Below are positions 34,218 through 55,313 of a stretch of DNA of 64,000 bases, piece by piece; within the stretch, counting starts at the first letter, position 1, and the number at the start of each line of letters is the position of its first letter. The notes beneath the pieces were generated by a model, which saw nothing but the letters and a program-made list of their open reading frames with translations, ran no database searches and was not told the DNA's origin. Source of the stretch: Chamaecrista fasciculata (taxonomy: Eukaryota; Streptophyta; Magnoliopsida; Fabales; Fabaceae); NCBI GenBank assembly GCA_003254925.1, contig QANZ01017498.1, forward strand, positions 12,547 through 76,546. The letters are read 5' to 3'. A program made the translations under genes and the position numbers.

Positions 34218-35029
34218 TTTTGCGCTTCAGAAAGAACTAAAAAAATAAAAAAATAAAAATAAAAATAAAAAGCAAAAAGGAGAGAAGCTAGAAACAAAAG
34301 GAAAGAGAAAAAAACCAAAAAAAAAAAGGAATGAGAAAAAAAAGCTATTGAAAAGAAAATCAAGAGATTACCATTGGTTGGACGTGTTACTTGCAAGCTT
34401 AATCCTTATCTTTGAAATCGTATGTAAACTGTTCTCAAATTTCAATTAAAAATTCATTGTTGTTTGATTACCTTTTTCGATTTTTGTTTTTTAAGAATAT
34501 ATAGTTCTAAAATTTTATGCAAAAAGTTTCTCTTTTTTGTTTTTTTAAATGGTATACAAAACAGTTTTCAATCTTCAAAATTATGTTTCCCCTAAAATAC
34601 AGCTTCAGTCAGACTGAAGCAGATTTGGAGAATCTTTTTAGGTTCACTTCTCTTTATTGAAATCATTGTCTCTCTCTTTCCTTCACTGCTGAAAATGATG
34701 AAGGCAAGGTAATTGGATTTGGGTCTGTTCTTTTTACATCACTGATGCTGCTATAATCTTTCTCAAGAGGTAAAGATATTTACACAAATAACAGGTCTAA
34801 TACATAAAATTATATTTGCTACTTCTTTACAATGACTGGGAGATACCTATACAACTACATATGTAATCTACACTACATAACAAGACTAATTCTGTGCGAG
34901 GTTCAATGTGTCATAAATATGTGGAACAAATTTGATACAAGAAATATTACACTGACAACTAATTACTTGAACTGGTATGAACTATGAAGTATAAACAAAA
35001 GGTGGATCACACTAGATCACACTAGAAAC
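34218..35029. other. Spacer downstream of the U-box kinase gene
   Basis: An A-rich low-complexity stretch (34235-34350, 'aaaataaaaa') is followed by AT-rich sequence. Together with 35030-35262 it probably holds the 3' UTR and polyadenylation region of the minus-strand gene, but no end could be fixed. The frame at 34151-34396 is low complexity. Confidence 0.4.
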
Positions 35030-35235
35030 TTAAGTTTTTTATATCTTTGCTAAAAAGTTTCTCTAATCATAAGTTTGATTTATATTCTTTCTTCTATGAT
35101 AAGTCATGCAAAAAGATGTGTTTAACATTCTCTTTATATCATCATCAGGCATGCATAAAATTTTTATCACTTGTCATGTTTATTGAAAAATCTTTATAGC
35201 AAAGATATAAAGAATTTTACCTAGGTTTAGCTCTT
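35030..35235. mobile_element. MITE family M1, copy C, next to the stop codon of the U-box kinase gene
   Basis: The left arm TTTTTTATATCTTTGCTAAAAAG and right arm (inverted) AATTCTTTATATCTTTGCTATAAAG pair. The interior TCATGCAAAAAGATGTGTTTAACATTC...GCATGCATAAAATTTTTATC is the inverse of copies A and B. It ends about 28 bases from the stop codon of the minus-strand gene, so it almost certainly lies in the 3' UTR. Boundaries are approximate. Confidence 0.7.
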
Positions 35236-35262
35236 TGGTTAAACCAGGAAATGAAAAATTGT

Positions 35263-42364
<7,102 letters not shown>

Positions 42365-43130
42365 GCTAAGAGATGCAAGAAGCTTGGTTAAACCATGAAA
42401 AGAACTCTAAGAATCAGCATTTCCTTTCATAAAAAACTTAACTTGTTTGAAACTCACAATAATCAAGTCTATTTAGTATTTTCCCCTTCTTTCAGCCCCA
42501 AAAAAGAGAAAATCCAACTTTCTCACACAACCCTTTTGAACCAAGAAATTTTCAATCCTCAAAATCTCTCAAAAACGATCAGTCCCTCAAAAGTGAGAAA
42601 ATCCAAATAAACCCCGAAACTCTCGCTGCCAAATGGAACTCCCTCACGCTCTCGGTAGCGACAAAAGCAAAACAACAAAATCGAATCGAGCTTTGTCTTT
42701 ACAATTTGGTAGAACGAAAATCGACACAGATAATAGCACTTTTCAGCAAGAATCTTCTTCCAAAATTAGGGGAAAACCCAATGAAATTGAAGGGATGGAT
42801 GTGTAAGGTTGCTTTTTCAGGTGTGACTCAGATTGAAAAGAGAAAAAGTTGTCTTAAAGCTCAAGGCGTTTGTTTGCAAGAGCCAAAACGAGACTCAAAG
42901 AATGGATTATAAAAGATATAAAATGGATTAGGTCAAGTGGTCATTTTGGTGCTAAATTTATGATTTAATGTTCATTTTGATATTTTATATTTCAAAATGA
43001 TTAAATTGATTTTAAATATTGTCAAAATGTTTAATTTTGATTTTTTTTTGCCATTAAAAAAACATAGAAAACAAAAGAAAAAATTATTCTAATCGAGAGC
43101 GAGCACAAAATTGAACCGTAACAAAGACAG
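42365..43130 (-). promoter_or_regulatory. Upstream region of the U-box kinase gene
   Basis: The sequence before the start codon is T/C-poor and A-rich on the + strand. It contains the expected 5' UTR (CT-rich on the coding strand, 42400-42680) and core promoter, but no unambiguous TATA box could be picked. The short frames 42395-42912 on the + strand are not supported. Confidence 0.35.
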
Positions 43131-44330
43131 AAGAGTTGATGGGATCACAGTATCAAATGTCAAATAATGAGGATGGGAGTTGATAAACCCAAACCTTTAG
43201 GCACATTCTCTTGGCTTTACCCTTTAGTCCTTTACAATCCAAATAACTGCAAGGTTCGTAAATCTGCCCATAGCAGATTTATGTGAAGTAGTCAATTGTA
43301 TCCTCATTTTGGTGTTAAACTATTGAATTTGGTCAAATTTATCTCGTCTTTCATTTCAAGTTTAAAATACTTATTAAAAATAACTTATAACCAATGAAGA
43401 ACGGGTACGCCATTTTTGTACTCGTAATATTTTACATTTAAGTCAATTATACCCCTGAATTGGGGATATAATTGACATAAAAAACAAATTAAGATACAAT
43501 TGACTAAAAAAACATTAAGGACTATAACTAAAATTGATCTCATACCTTGAGAACATCAAAAAGTACTTTTATCTTAAAACTATTTAACTATTTTACTAAA
43601 TGAAACATTATTATTATTATATATATAATATATATTATATTTTAGAATTTTTTTTATAAATATATTATGTTGTACCGTACCCCATAATTTGTAAAAATAG
43701 TCATACCTCATACCTGTGCATGTACTTGTCCCCGTCAAAATTTCAACATAGCTCGTAATTCTGAATTCGTAGCATTTAAACTTGAAACGAGAGATATGAT
43801 CAATTTTGCTTGTTTGATCATGAAACAAGCTATCTACTTTCAAGATTGATTTGAACTCGTTTGCTAACGGCTCCAATTGGATAGAGAAAGTACTCTTTGA
43901 AAACAATACGTAACTTTGAACTCGTCATATTCGAACTTGAAACGAGATAATTATGATTGTATTTAATAATTTGAGACCAAAATAAAATATTTTACCAATA
44001 TTTAAGACTAATTTGAACATTTAGAAATATAAAGGACCAATGTGAAGATTAGGAGATACATTTATGACCAAACTGACTATTCAAACATTCGCATTCGGCT
44101 CTCTCACAGTCTCTCCCTCCTACATCTTCCTGGAAAGTGAGTGGCCCCCACTTTTTACAATGCGCGTAAAAAATTCCATTACATTTAATGGGCAGATAAC
44201 GATGGATAGAAAACTAAAAATTTATTTAAGAAAATTTATTATAAATATAATATGTATATTTCTTAAATAGTGTAGCATTTTTGGGAAAACAAAGATTATT
44301 TACAAATAGTATTTTACCATTATTTATAAA
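43131..44330. other. Intergenic, MITE-like debris, no gene
   Basis: Wording such as GGTCATTTTGGTGCTAAATTTATG (42950), AGTCAATTGTATCCTCATTTTGGTG (43293) and its loose inverse near 43440-43530 suggests decayed foldback MITEs. 43790-43950 contains AAACTTGAAACGAGA and GAACTTGAAACGAGATAA as an imperfect direct repeat. No gene supported. Confidence 0.35.
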
Positions 44331-44555
44331 GACTAAATTGTACTAAAATTCATGGCTTTTAAAATTTGACAGAAAGATCCCTTGACTTTTCAATTATGCT
44401 CATTTAAGACCCTTGAATTTTAAAACTTAATAGATAGACTCCATGAACTTTCAAGTTTTCTTAAATATCCTCACTTTTTAAAAAACTCAAGAATCTTAAA
44501 TGAACAAAGTTAAAAAGTCAAAGTTTTTTCTGTCAAATTTTAATACAATTTAGTC
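44331..44555. mobile_element. Foldback MITE
   Basis: The ends GACTAAATTGTACTAAAATT and AATTTTAATACAATTTAGTC are inverted, with continuing pairing of TTTGACAGAAAGATCCCTTGAC / GTCAAAGTTTTTTCTGTCAAA. About 225 bp. TSD not clear. Confidence 0.75.
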
Positions 44556-46132
44556 TTTTAAAAAGTATTTAACACTATTATTTGATAAAACTTCATCAGC
44601 ACATATTTCAATCACCTGATTAATAATTCATTTTTTTCTTCCATTTTTACTTATGTACATTTTAAAAATATCTATATAGTTCTCTACATATATCATAAAT
44701 ATTACATATATAATTAAATAATTTCACTTGTCAACTGTATTTACAAAGTTTATTAGACAAAAATACTCCTCAAACAGACCTAAAATCCCCTCCTGATTCA
44801 TTTTGACTAATCTCATTTTTATTCTTCATGTATTTTTATTTATTTTTTAATTTGGCCCTTTCTAGAGCTTTTTCTTAGTTTGATTTATTATTATTTGTTT
44901 TATTATTAGTGCTAGTTTTTCTATCTAGATTTTATTTAAATTAATTAGATAACAATGTTAATTGAAGATGTAACACTAATAATAAGAAATATTAATTTTC
45001 ATATAAACATACTTTCTTAGTTATTAAAGATAGTCATTATAAGCAATTTTCTATATTTCTTGGATTTTACATGAAAGTCTTATATATTTTTCAAATTTAT
45101 TTTGTTAATATAGGAATAAAATTTATTTATGCGTAAATTAATATATTACACTATTAACTAATGATATTATACTTTTAATTTTTCTAAAAAAATTATCATA
45201 TATTTAATAAACAATAATATGTCATCAGTTTAATTAAATATCATATAAATGTACTGTCATTGATAATAAACAAATTGATGAAGGATTAGATTGTCGCATT
45301 CCTGATTTTTGTGTTATTAACCAATATATTATTTTATCTATTTTTTGTAGAAGATATTAAAAACAAGTTCATACATGTAATCATTGAAACACAATCATAT
45401 GTTATATTTCGTTGAATATATATTATTTTAATGAAATGTTTGTATGATAATAACTAAAATATTTATATATATTTTTAAGAATACTTTTAAAATTCAATAT
45501 ATAAATATCATTCGTGCATCACATAATTTAAATTTATTTTTTATTTTAAATTTATCTTTTTAAAAAAAATGTTATATACTTAACGATAAAAAATATGAAA
45601 ATAAGTCGGCTAATTTTATTTTTCAATAGTAAATAAATAACATTGAAAAGTCGGTGCTGGTTAAGTGATGCATAAGGAATATGCCAATAGTTGATTCTCT
45701 AATAATCTCATTCACTGACGTCGTCACAAAATATCACGGCAACATCATTAAGTTGGATTTGAAAAACTGTTTGAAAAATTAATTTAATTTAATTTTATTG
45801 TTTCTACTTTCTAGTCTTTTTTTTTTTTCAGATACTTTCTAGTTTCTTTACTTTGTCTTTATATATACATGTGATGTGATTATCTGAACCATCAACCATG
45901 TACATTTATATAATAATATGGTCGATCAAAAATAATTTAATTAAAAATTATAAAAATTTAAAAATCTCCAAGATACACCTTCCCTCTCCACTCTGCACGT
46001 CTCTTCACTTTGCATGCCGGCGGCAGTTACTTCCCAAAACACAATCCATATTTGTAAAATACTTTTTGCTCAATCATATATATAACAATCTGTATATTAT
46101 ATAATTTATTCAACTTTTGTCGATTATCCTTT
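44556..46132. other. Long AT-rich intergenic stretch, no gene
   Basis: Stops in all frames, long A/T runs. GGTCGATCAAAAATAATTTAATTAAAAATTATAAAAA at about 45919 recurs at about 63533, so a dispersed repeat is present. Nothing else supported. Confidence 0.45.
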
Positions 46133-47553
46133 TAAATTTATAAGTTAATTTATGATGCAAAGTATGATTTTAAGGCATGGGATGCAATGGATTTTGAGCC
46201 AATAAAATGATGACAAGAATAGATTTCTAAAATATTATATATATTTATGTTTTCAATTTTCTTTTAAGGTCAAAACCTTATTTTGGTTCCTGATGTTTGC
46301 CCAATATTTCGTTTCAGTCCCTAACTTCTGTCATTTCATTAGAACTTTTTGTTACAAAAACACCCTCTTTTAATTTAGCTTTAGTTCATAAATTTTTTAT
46401 TATTTCTGTCAATGTAGTCCCTAATTCTCACAAAAATGAAACCCCCAACTATTTTTCCAAGATCTCTTGATTTCGAATTGCAATTTCAAAAATCCAAGGT
46501 ATGAAGAAAATGAAACAGTACAATGGAAAAGAAAAATCGTTGTGTTGTAATTGAAATAGTAAGTGTTTAATGGTTGTTTCTCTCAATTTCATGGCTCGCT
46601 TGTGTTCGGTTCGATTCAATCGACTCTCTCTACCTTCAGCAATGAGTGTGGTGGGTGCCAAAAAGTTCCTTCCAGCCATGGAAGCCCTAACGATGCTTCT
46701 CAGGTTTCGTCTCCGAAGGCGACGTGAGATCTGGTACATGCAGCTGCAGGCGAAGTCGAGAGAAGTGAGTTTTGAAAGGACTAAAGTGATAATTTAGAAA
46801 GAATGAAGGATTTATGGTGATAGAAATTAGAAGTGAAGGGGGAAGAAATGAGATTTTGACATTTTTTATTAAGTTAGTAAGAAGAAGAAGAGAGAGAGAA
46901 AGAAGAAAAGAAAAGAGAGAAGGAAAGAAAAGAGGAAGAACAGGGATCAGCCACCACCACCACCACCCGTCGTCGATGGGTCTCTCCCACCATCCAGAGG
47001 TCACCGGCGACATCGTCTGGTCGGCCGCCGCCAGCCGCCGTTCCATCTTCTGATCTGGATGCCAAGGAGATGAAGAAAAGGGAAAGTGAGGAAGAGGAAG
47101 GAAAGAAAGGCTTTGGTCATCAAAATAATTCAATCTTCTTAAGGTAGGAAACTTGAGTTTTCCATAAAGACAATTTCTTGATTCCTTCCTCTCAAATGAA
47201 TTTTCTTAGAGTTTTATGGGTTAGGGTTGTGAGAGTGAGGGTCATGATGTAAATTTGTTCAAATTGTCTTTAATTCTTGATGAATGAATTGTTGATTGCA
47301 AATTTTCCCTGTTTGTCATGAATTTCGTGTTGCATGTTGGATTTGTTTAAAGTTTGGAATAGGAATTGGAAAAACTAAGAGTGATTGACACTTGATGATT
47401 CTTGGCTGTTATTAGGATAAAGAAGTTCTATAGTTAGATTGAATTGTTGTTGGCATTTGGATAGGAGATCTTATTTTAGATGAATATGGAATTATGCAAT
47501 TATTGGGTTATGAATCTCTATTGTAAATAAAAATTGGTATGTTTGATGTGTGC

Positions 47554-49584
47554 TGTTGGGAATCATAGGCGCCTAACGCAGCGGAAGCAAAATAAAAATA
47601 AAACAAAAATAGCGCCTAGGTCCTAGAATTCCCAAACGGATCCGCTAGTAGAATTTAAAACTTTTAGATAGTGGTATACCTCACGAGTTTCAATCTGATG
47701 GTTGTACAAGGCGTGTCCAAGGAGCCCACTCCCAGCATACTCCCTCTGCCAGTAATCCACACGAACAATTTCTTCGAACACCGAGGTGCTAGCCTTCAGT
47801 TCTTTTCTCCAAAAGAACTAGGGACCAATCTACAGTCCTTGAATCCAGGAACTCCTTCTTGAATCCAATTCAGCAAAAGTGGCGCATAGAAGAAACCCCC
47901 CACAAGAACTCCTTCTTGCCTTTTCTTCTCTTAAACCCTAATTATGGAGCAAAATCGATTTTTACTAACTCCTTAGCAAAAGTCGACTTTCTCTCTCTAT
48001 GGGTGCAAAGGTGCGATTTTCACTCTCTCTCTTCTAGGAGGAAGAAAATCAAAACTAGGGTTAGTATGCTTGCTTGTCAAGCTTATGGGGCAAGTCGACT
48101 TGCCTCATATATATAGACAAAATTTGGTGATTTTAATTATTCCTAAAATCAAGATATTCTGATAATATAATTATTTTAGGACTTGAATTTACAATTAAAA
48201 TATTACCTTAATATTTTAATTTAAATTCAAACTGCAATCTTAGAGAATCAAATGAGAGATCAAATCTCTCATTGGGACCCACCAACCATGCGCCATCTCC
48301 CTCTCCTATTTCCTTGGAATTTTATAAATAAAAAACTTTCCTTAATTTATGATTTACCAAAGATTCTGAGAGGAGATCTCACCAAATCTGTTTGAATCAA
48401 ATCTTTTGAAATCTCCATCAAATCTTTTGAATTCAAACTTATTATTTGAATTAATAAAACAATTTTATTTATCCAAATAATCTCAAAGAGGCGCCACCCT
48501 CATATAATTATTAGGGAATTTTATAATTCAATAATTTCCTAACTTTTAGGAATATTATCTGAATTAATCCCCATTAATCATTTAACAATTATATTTAAAC
48601 TTGTCCCACAAATTTAAATATCTTACAACTGTAGATTAATTAAGACAAGACCTAATGTCCCAGACATTTCCTTTGTGTCTTAAATCGTGCCACCTGAATG
48701 ACCCAAGAATTAACCCTAATTCGTGTCCCTTTGAATTGGTGTTCTGTTCCTGCTCGTGTGTAACCCAGCTGGCCCCACGTGAAGTTGGCAGCAGGTCATC
48801 CCCATGACCTACAAGTCGTGAGCGGACTCTAGCAAGCCATCACAACTACCCAAAACACGTGAGTTATCGTTTTTACAAAACGACTTAACCTCAGTACCTC
48901 CGTGTCAGAGATCCTATTGTCCTACGATATCTTGGTCGTGGATTAGGCACAGGAAAGTCATCCATAATCCAAACCATAACTTTCTCGATTCCCTAAGTAA
49001 GTCCCAATTCCTGAGTGGCCACTCTTTTTCCTAGATAGACTCATCGAGGGCGCCAGTTAGATATCTCTCATTAATGAGGGTCAAAATCCCATATTGGCCA
49101 ATCCACATTCCTCAGCACGGCAATCAACCAAACCCGTACTTAGCCCTTATGGCTACCCTGTCACAGGCATCGTTAGACTAAGCCAAAGTTTGACAACTGC
49201 AACGCCAGAATAATGATGACCTCAGGTCTAAGGCATCGCTACAGGCATACAAGGAGAGGCAAGCTGATGACTAAACCCATGCAGGACTCTCCGGGTCGGT
49301 CCAGCAACTCGTAACCCCTTACGTAATTGCACCATGACTCTCGTCCCAGCATCTAGTGCATGCATCTCTATGCACCGAGGTCATGCTGGTCTTAGTTCAT
49401 TTTCGTTCCCACGAAAACAATTGATCAGGGACAGATTTAGATTAATTATCTCATAATTAATCATGGACGTTATCATAGTAAACATGCTAATAACATGATA
49501 ACACATTAATTTATCTCCATAAATTAATCAAATGTTCATAACATTTCACATAAAATGATTGGCCCTAGGGCACAATCTCCAACA
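47554..49584 (-). mobile_element. Copia-type solo LTR (no TSD found)
   Basis: On the minus strand it runs from TGTTGGAGATTGTGCCCTAG to CCTATGATTCCCAACA (2,031 bp, inverted tips TGTTGG...CCAACA). It is of the CCCAACA-ending subfamily, close to 3771-5852 and 50469-52431. Flanks TGTGC and GTTGG differ, so it may derive from recombination between two elements or from loss at one edge. It lies 78 bases from the complete copia element. Confidence 0.8.
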
Positions 49585-49661
49585 GTTGGCGGACAAGAAT
49601 GTTATTATTTTGAGGCATGAGTTAGAATACTTATGAAATATTGTGATATGATAGTTGGATT

Positions 49662-52600
49662 TGATGGAGATTGTGCCCTATGGCCAATCATTTTAATATG
49701 TATGAACATATTGATTGACTAATTTATAGATGATAAATTGAGTCGTTATCATATTATTAGCATGTTTACTGTGATAACAATCCCTGAGTAATTATGAGAT
49801 AATTATTCTAAACTGTCCCTGGTCAATTATTCATGTGGGAATGTGAATGAACTAAGACCAACATGACTTCGGTGTATGGAGATACACGCATGAGATGCTT
49901 TACAAGAGTCATGGTGCAATTATATAAGGGGTTACAAGTTGCTGGACTGACGCGGAGAGTGCTGCATGGGTTTAGTCATGAGCTAACCTCTCCTGTACAC
50001 CTGTCACGATCCCCTTAGACCTGAGGTCTTGACTATTCCGGCGTTGTAGATGTCGAACTTTGGCCTAGTCCAACGTTGCCCGTAACAGGGTAGCCATACA
50101 GGCTAGGTACGGGTTTGGTGGTTTACCGTGCTGAGGAATGTGGTTGACTAAGAAGGAATTTTGTCCCTCATTAATTTGGGAGATATTTAACTAGCGCCCT
50201 CGATGAGTCTTTTTAAGGAATGTGTGGCCACACAGGGAAATGGGACTAACTCAAGGAATCGAGAAAGTTATGGTTTGGATTAAGGATGACTTTCCCATGC
50301 CTTATCCATGACCAAAATATCGTGTGACAATCGGGATTATGACAAGGTGGTACTAAGGTTAAGTCGTTAATGTTAAAGCGATAACTCACGTGTTTTGGGT
50401 AGTCGTGATGGCTTGCTAGAGTCCGCTCTCGACTTGTGAGTCATAAAGATGGCTTGCTGCCAACTTCATGATGGAGATTGTGCCCTAGGGCCAATCGTTT
50501 TATGTAAATATGTTGTGAACATATTATTAATTTATGGAAGATAAATTAATGTGTTATCATGTTATTAGCATGTTTACTATGATAACGTCCATGATTAATT
50601 ATGAGATAGTTAATCTAAATTTGTCCCTGGTCGATTGTTTTTGTGGGAACAAAAATGAACTAAGACCAGCATGACCTCGGTGCATGAGATGCATGCACTA
50701 GATGCTGGGACGAGAGTCATGGTGCAATTACGTAAGGTGGTTACGAGTTGCAGGACTGACCCGGAGAGTCCTGCATGGGTTTAGTCATCAGCTTGCCTCT
50801 CCTTGTACGCCTGTAGCGATGCCTTAGACCTGAGGTCATCATTATTCCGGCGTTGCAGTTGTCAGACTTTGGCTTAGTCTAACGCTGCCCGTAACAGGGT
50901 AGCCATAAGGGCTAAGTACGGGTCTGGTTGATTGCCGTGCTGAGGAATGTGGATTGGCCAAAATGGGATTTTGTCCCTCATTAGATGAGAGATATCTAAC
51001 TGGCGCCCTCAATGAGTCTGTCCAGGAAAAAGAGTGGTTTGGATTATGGATGACTTTCCTGTGCCTAGTCCATGACCAAGATATCATAGGACAATAGGAT
51101 CTCTGACACGGAGGTACTGAGGTTAAGTCGTTTTAGTAAAAACGATAACTCACGTGTTTTGGGTAGTTGTGAAGGCTTGCTAGAGTCCGCTCAGGACTTG
51201 TAGGTCATGGGGATGACCTGCTGCCAACTTCACGTGGGGCCTGCTGGGTCACACACGAGCAGGAACAGAACACCATTTGAAAGGGACACGAATTAGGGTT
51301 AATTCGTGGGTCACAGAGGAAATGTCTGGGACATTATGTCTTGTCTTAATTGATCTACAGATGTGAAATATTTAGATTTGTGAGACAAATTTAAATATAA
51401 TAATTGTTTATATAATTAATGAGATTAATTATTTACAATTAAAATATTAGGAAAATAATTCAGATAATCTTCCTAAATAATATGATGAGGGTGGCGCCTC
51501 TTATGAATTATTTGGATAAATAAAATAGTTTTATTAATTCAAATAATAAGTTTGAATTCAAAAGATTTGATGGAGATTTCAAAAGATTTGAATTCAAAAG
51601 ATTTGGTGAAGATCTCATCTCAGAATCTTTGGTAAATTAAAAATAAGGAAAGTTTTTGATTTATAAAATTCCAAGGAAAAAAGGGAGACGGAGATGGCGC
51701 CTTCTTGTGGGTCCCAATGAGAGATTTGATCTCTCATTTGATTCTCCAAGATTGCAATTTGAATTTAAATTAAAATATTAAGGTAATATTTTAATTATAA
51801 ATTCAAGTCCTCAAATAATTATATTATCAGAATATCTTGATTTTAAGAATAATTAAATCACCAAATTTTGACTATATATATATGGGCACGTCGACTTGCA
51901 CCATAAGTCTGACAAGCAATATTATACAACCCTAATTTGATTTTCCTCCTAAGAGTTAGAGAGAGAAAATTACACCTTTGCACACAATAGAGAGAAAATC
52001 AACTTTCTCTAAGAGTTAGGGATAAATCGATCAAGCTCCATAATTAGGGTTTGTGAGAGAAGAATAGGCAAGAAGGAGTTCTTGTGGGGAGATTCTTCTA
52101 AGCGCCACCTCAATTGTTGTTTCAAGAAGGAGTTCTTGAAGTCAGAGATCTGTAGATTGGTACCTAGTTCTTTTGGAGAAAAGAACTGAAGGCTAGCACC
52201 TCGGTGTTCAAAGAAACTGTTCGTGTGGATTACTGACAAAGGGAGAACGCTGGGAGTGGGCTCCTTGGATTCGCCTTGTTCAACCATCAGATTGAAACTC
52301 GTGAGGTATAACACTAACCAAAAGTTTTAAATTCTGCTAGCGGATCCGTTCGGGAATTCTAGGACCTAGGCGTTTATTTTTAATTGTTTTATTTTTGCTT
52401 CCGCTGCTTTAGGCGCCTAGGATTCCCAACACTTCACGTGAGGCTTGCTGGGTCACACACGAGCAGGATCAAGACACCATAATGGGACACGAATTAGGGT
52501 TTAATTCGTGGGTCACTTTAGTGGCACAATTTAAGACATAGTTGAATGTCTGGGACGTGAAGTCTTGTCTTAAATTAAATCTACGTATATGATATTTAAA

Positions 52601-53803
52601 TTTGTTAGACAAATTTAAATATATTAATTGTTAAATAGTTAATTTGATTAATCTATTTACAATTGAATTCTTGTTTAAAATATTAGGGAATAATAAATTG
52701 GATAAGCCTCCTAAAAGTTAGGGGATTATTGATTTATTAAATTCTTTAATATTGGATAACAAGAAGAAGAGGGTGGCGCCTCTTCTTGATTTTTATTAAT
52801 AAAATTGTTTTGTTAATTTAAATCAAGATTTGAATTTGAATTCAAGATTTGATTTTGATTTCAAGATTCAAGTTTGAATTAAAGATATTAGGGTAATATT
52901 TTAATTCAATTTGTTAGGGAAATTAATGAGTTGGTTATAACTTCCTAAGAGTTAGGGTTGTTATTTTAATTATTAAATTCCTATAAAAGGGCATGAGGAT
53001 GGCGCATGGCTTGATCCAATGGGCAAGATTTGATCTTGCATTTTGGATTTCAAGATTGCATCTTGAATTTCAAATTAAGATATTAATGTAATATTTTAAT
53101 TGGGAATTCAAATCCTATTGACCATTGGGGATTGGGCAATCAAGATTTAGGTTTCAAGATTTGATCTTGAAATTTAAATTTAAATTGCCTTTTAGTTTTG
53201 AATTATAATATTAGTGTAATATCATAATTCAAGATTTTAGGAACCCTATTTCTTTATTCCATAATTCCCTAATTTCACGAGTTAGGGAATGTGATTCCCT
53301 AATGAGACTCTATAAATACACACACACTCATATGCTCAAGTCGACCAATGACACACATTTTAGTAAGACTAAAATTCGACCTAACCCTAGAGGAGAGAGA
53401 GAGAGTCGATTTTTCAAGAGAGAGAAACTTGACTTGAAATCTTGAAAACTAGGGTTTCAAAGTTGGCTTGTGTGTGGGAGGTTTATGCGCCACCTTGGTT
53501 CTTGAATTCAAGAAGTGTTCTTGAATCCAAGATTGTAGATTGGTTCCCGTATTCTCTTGGGAAGAAGAGAAGGAGGCTAGCACCTAGGTGTCTGCCAAAC
53601 TGTTCGTGTGGATCACCGGCAGAGGAAGAACACGCGTTGCTGTGGACTTCTCATATTCGCAAGTTTCAAAGCCACCGATTGAAATTTAGGTATACATCTT
53701 CCCTTACTAGAATAAACGCAGTTAGTGGATCCTGGAAGGAATTATAGAGTATGCGATTTTAAAGTTTTTTTTTTCGCTGCGCTCGCTATATAATTTTCCT
53801 ACA
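49662..53803 (+). repeat. 5' LTR of the complete copia element, interrupted
   Basis: Begins TGATGGAGATTGTGCCCTAT, ends ATAATTTTCCTACA. Without the nested solo LTR and one TSD copy it is about 2,174 bp. The 3' LTR is about 190 bp longer, mostly through a 69-bp tandem expansion. Confidence 0.92.
50469..52431 (+). mobile_element. Solo LTR nested in the 5' LTR, TSD CTTCA
   Basis: 1,963 bp from TGATGGAGATTGTGCCCTAG to CCTAGGATTCCCAACA. It is flanked by CTTCA at 50464-50468 and 52432-52436. The empty site is present in the 3' LTR (GCCAACTTCACGTGAGG at about 59592). This is the youngest datable insertion of the stack. Confidence 0.93.
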
Positions 53804-53804
53804 G

Positions 53805-53816
53805 TGGTATCAGAGC
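53805..53816 (+). other. Primer-binding site (initiator Met tRNA type)
   Basis: TGGTATCAGAGC one base after the LTR end is the standard copia site, complementary to the 3' end of initiator methionine tRNA. Confidence 0.9.
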
Positions 53817-55313
53817 CACGCTAATCTTGTGTTTATTCTAACTTTGTGATATACATGAGATGTATGTTGGATGTTTACAGTTTTTCATTCGTATGCTTAA
53901 TTTTGCGAAAATCCACCACATGAATTTTTCGAACCTAATCTAAAGTTTGGTGCAAATTTATGTATTTGATACATAAGGAAATCAATATGATTGGTTTAAA
54001 ATTTTTCTTGGAATTTTTGGTCTTGGTCGAACCCTATATATAATTTTAATTAAAATTGTTTTAATTATAATATTGTAGGGTGGCTGAAATTTTATAATTA
54101 TGAATTTGTAAATTTTGGGTCAAAAGTTTGAGTTCTTGAATATGATTTTTGAATTCATGATTTTTGATGCAAGACTCTTATTTTTCAAGAAGGCATGTTA
54201 AATTGCATAAACCCTAATTGAACACTTTTAAAAATCGTTTTTTTGGTGTGTTGTATGATAGCCGTGTATATATATTGAAATATGTGAATTGTTCATGTAT
54301 GAGTATGGTGTTGGATATGGCTCTAGGTATTTTTGGTAAATACGGCCTGCGTGTCGTCTCCCTAAATTCTGAATGTAATTTTATTTTCTTTTCCACCTCA
54401 ATGTAAATGAGGTTTCCCAATGTAATTTTATTTTTCTTTTCAGAAAAATTTTCTCATTGGCTTAATGGAATTTAGGGTAGATGAGCCATATCTAAGCACG
54501 GTTATTTTTATGCATTTAGTATTTTGTATGAGATGCAAATTGGCGCTAGATGTATGTTTAGGAGTGCGATTTTAACATGCAAAGTCTTTAATTTTACGCG
54601 CAACCACGTATACGATACGAGCGTAGGATTTTGTATGAGATACAAAATTCGTGCATGTGTTTATATGTATGTGATACATGGGGATAAACACTGGGCACAC
54701 TCGTTTAATTTTAAAATTGGATTTAAAATTGAACCAAAATTAATTTTAAATTGAACCCTTTTAAAATCTTAAGTTTTAATGCCATGAATAAAACAACCCT
54801 GTTAAAATCTTGATCATTGTGGAGCGGTGATAGCCCAAGCTACACGTATCTACTTTTATCTTGAGGAGACACGGGTGAATGAAATTTTCAACGCGATGCC
54901 TTATTGAAATCTTAGTTTATTGAATGCGGTGATAGCCCAAGCTACACGTGTTTAATGGGCCTTGATGATATAAGGTTGGGCTTTTGCCTCATTGTTTTGA
55001 ATTTGGCCATTCACAAGTTTTATTGTGAGACTTAATGGGGTTATCAAATCGGATTTGGACCTCAAGGCATTAGATGGGATAAACATGTCATAATAAGTAT
55101 CATACGATGATACAGTCCCATAAAGATCTAAGAATCACATGTGATGTGATTGGTAAAGAGTTACCTACCTAAATAACCTAAGGGTGCATGATCGCCCCAG
55201 CGACGGTAAACTTTGGTGAAATATGGATCTTAGCCACTAATAATAATTTTGCTGGGTTTTATAAAATGGTGGACCTTTTTGCTAATTAACTTTCATATCT
55301 TAGTTGTAGAATC
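53817..55313 (+). other. Non-coding leader of the copia element
   Basis: 1.5 kb between primer-binding site and gag start without a coding frame; homologous to the minus-strand leader at 28373-32108. It contains the near-direct repeat GCGGTGATAGCCCAAGCTACACGT at about 54825 and 54925. Confidence 0.8.

Noticed and set aside
34151..34396. 81-codon Phe-rich minus-strand frame
   Set aside because: Low-complexity A-rich DNA next to an LTR edge.
46570..47133. Possible gene in 46.5-47.1 kb (frames on both strands, CT/GA-rich)
   Set aside because: No recognisable domain, low complexity in part, and within a probable long LTR. Kept only as part of that feature.
47549..49589. TSD for the solo LTR at 47554
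   Set aside because: TGTGC and GTTGG do not match, and shifting the borders by a few bases did not help. Insertion is still supported by LTR structure.
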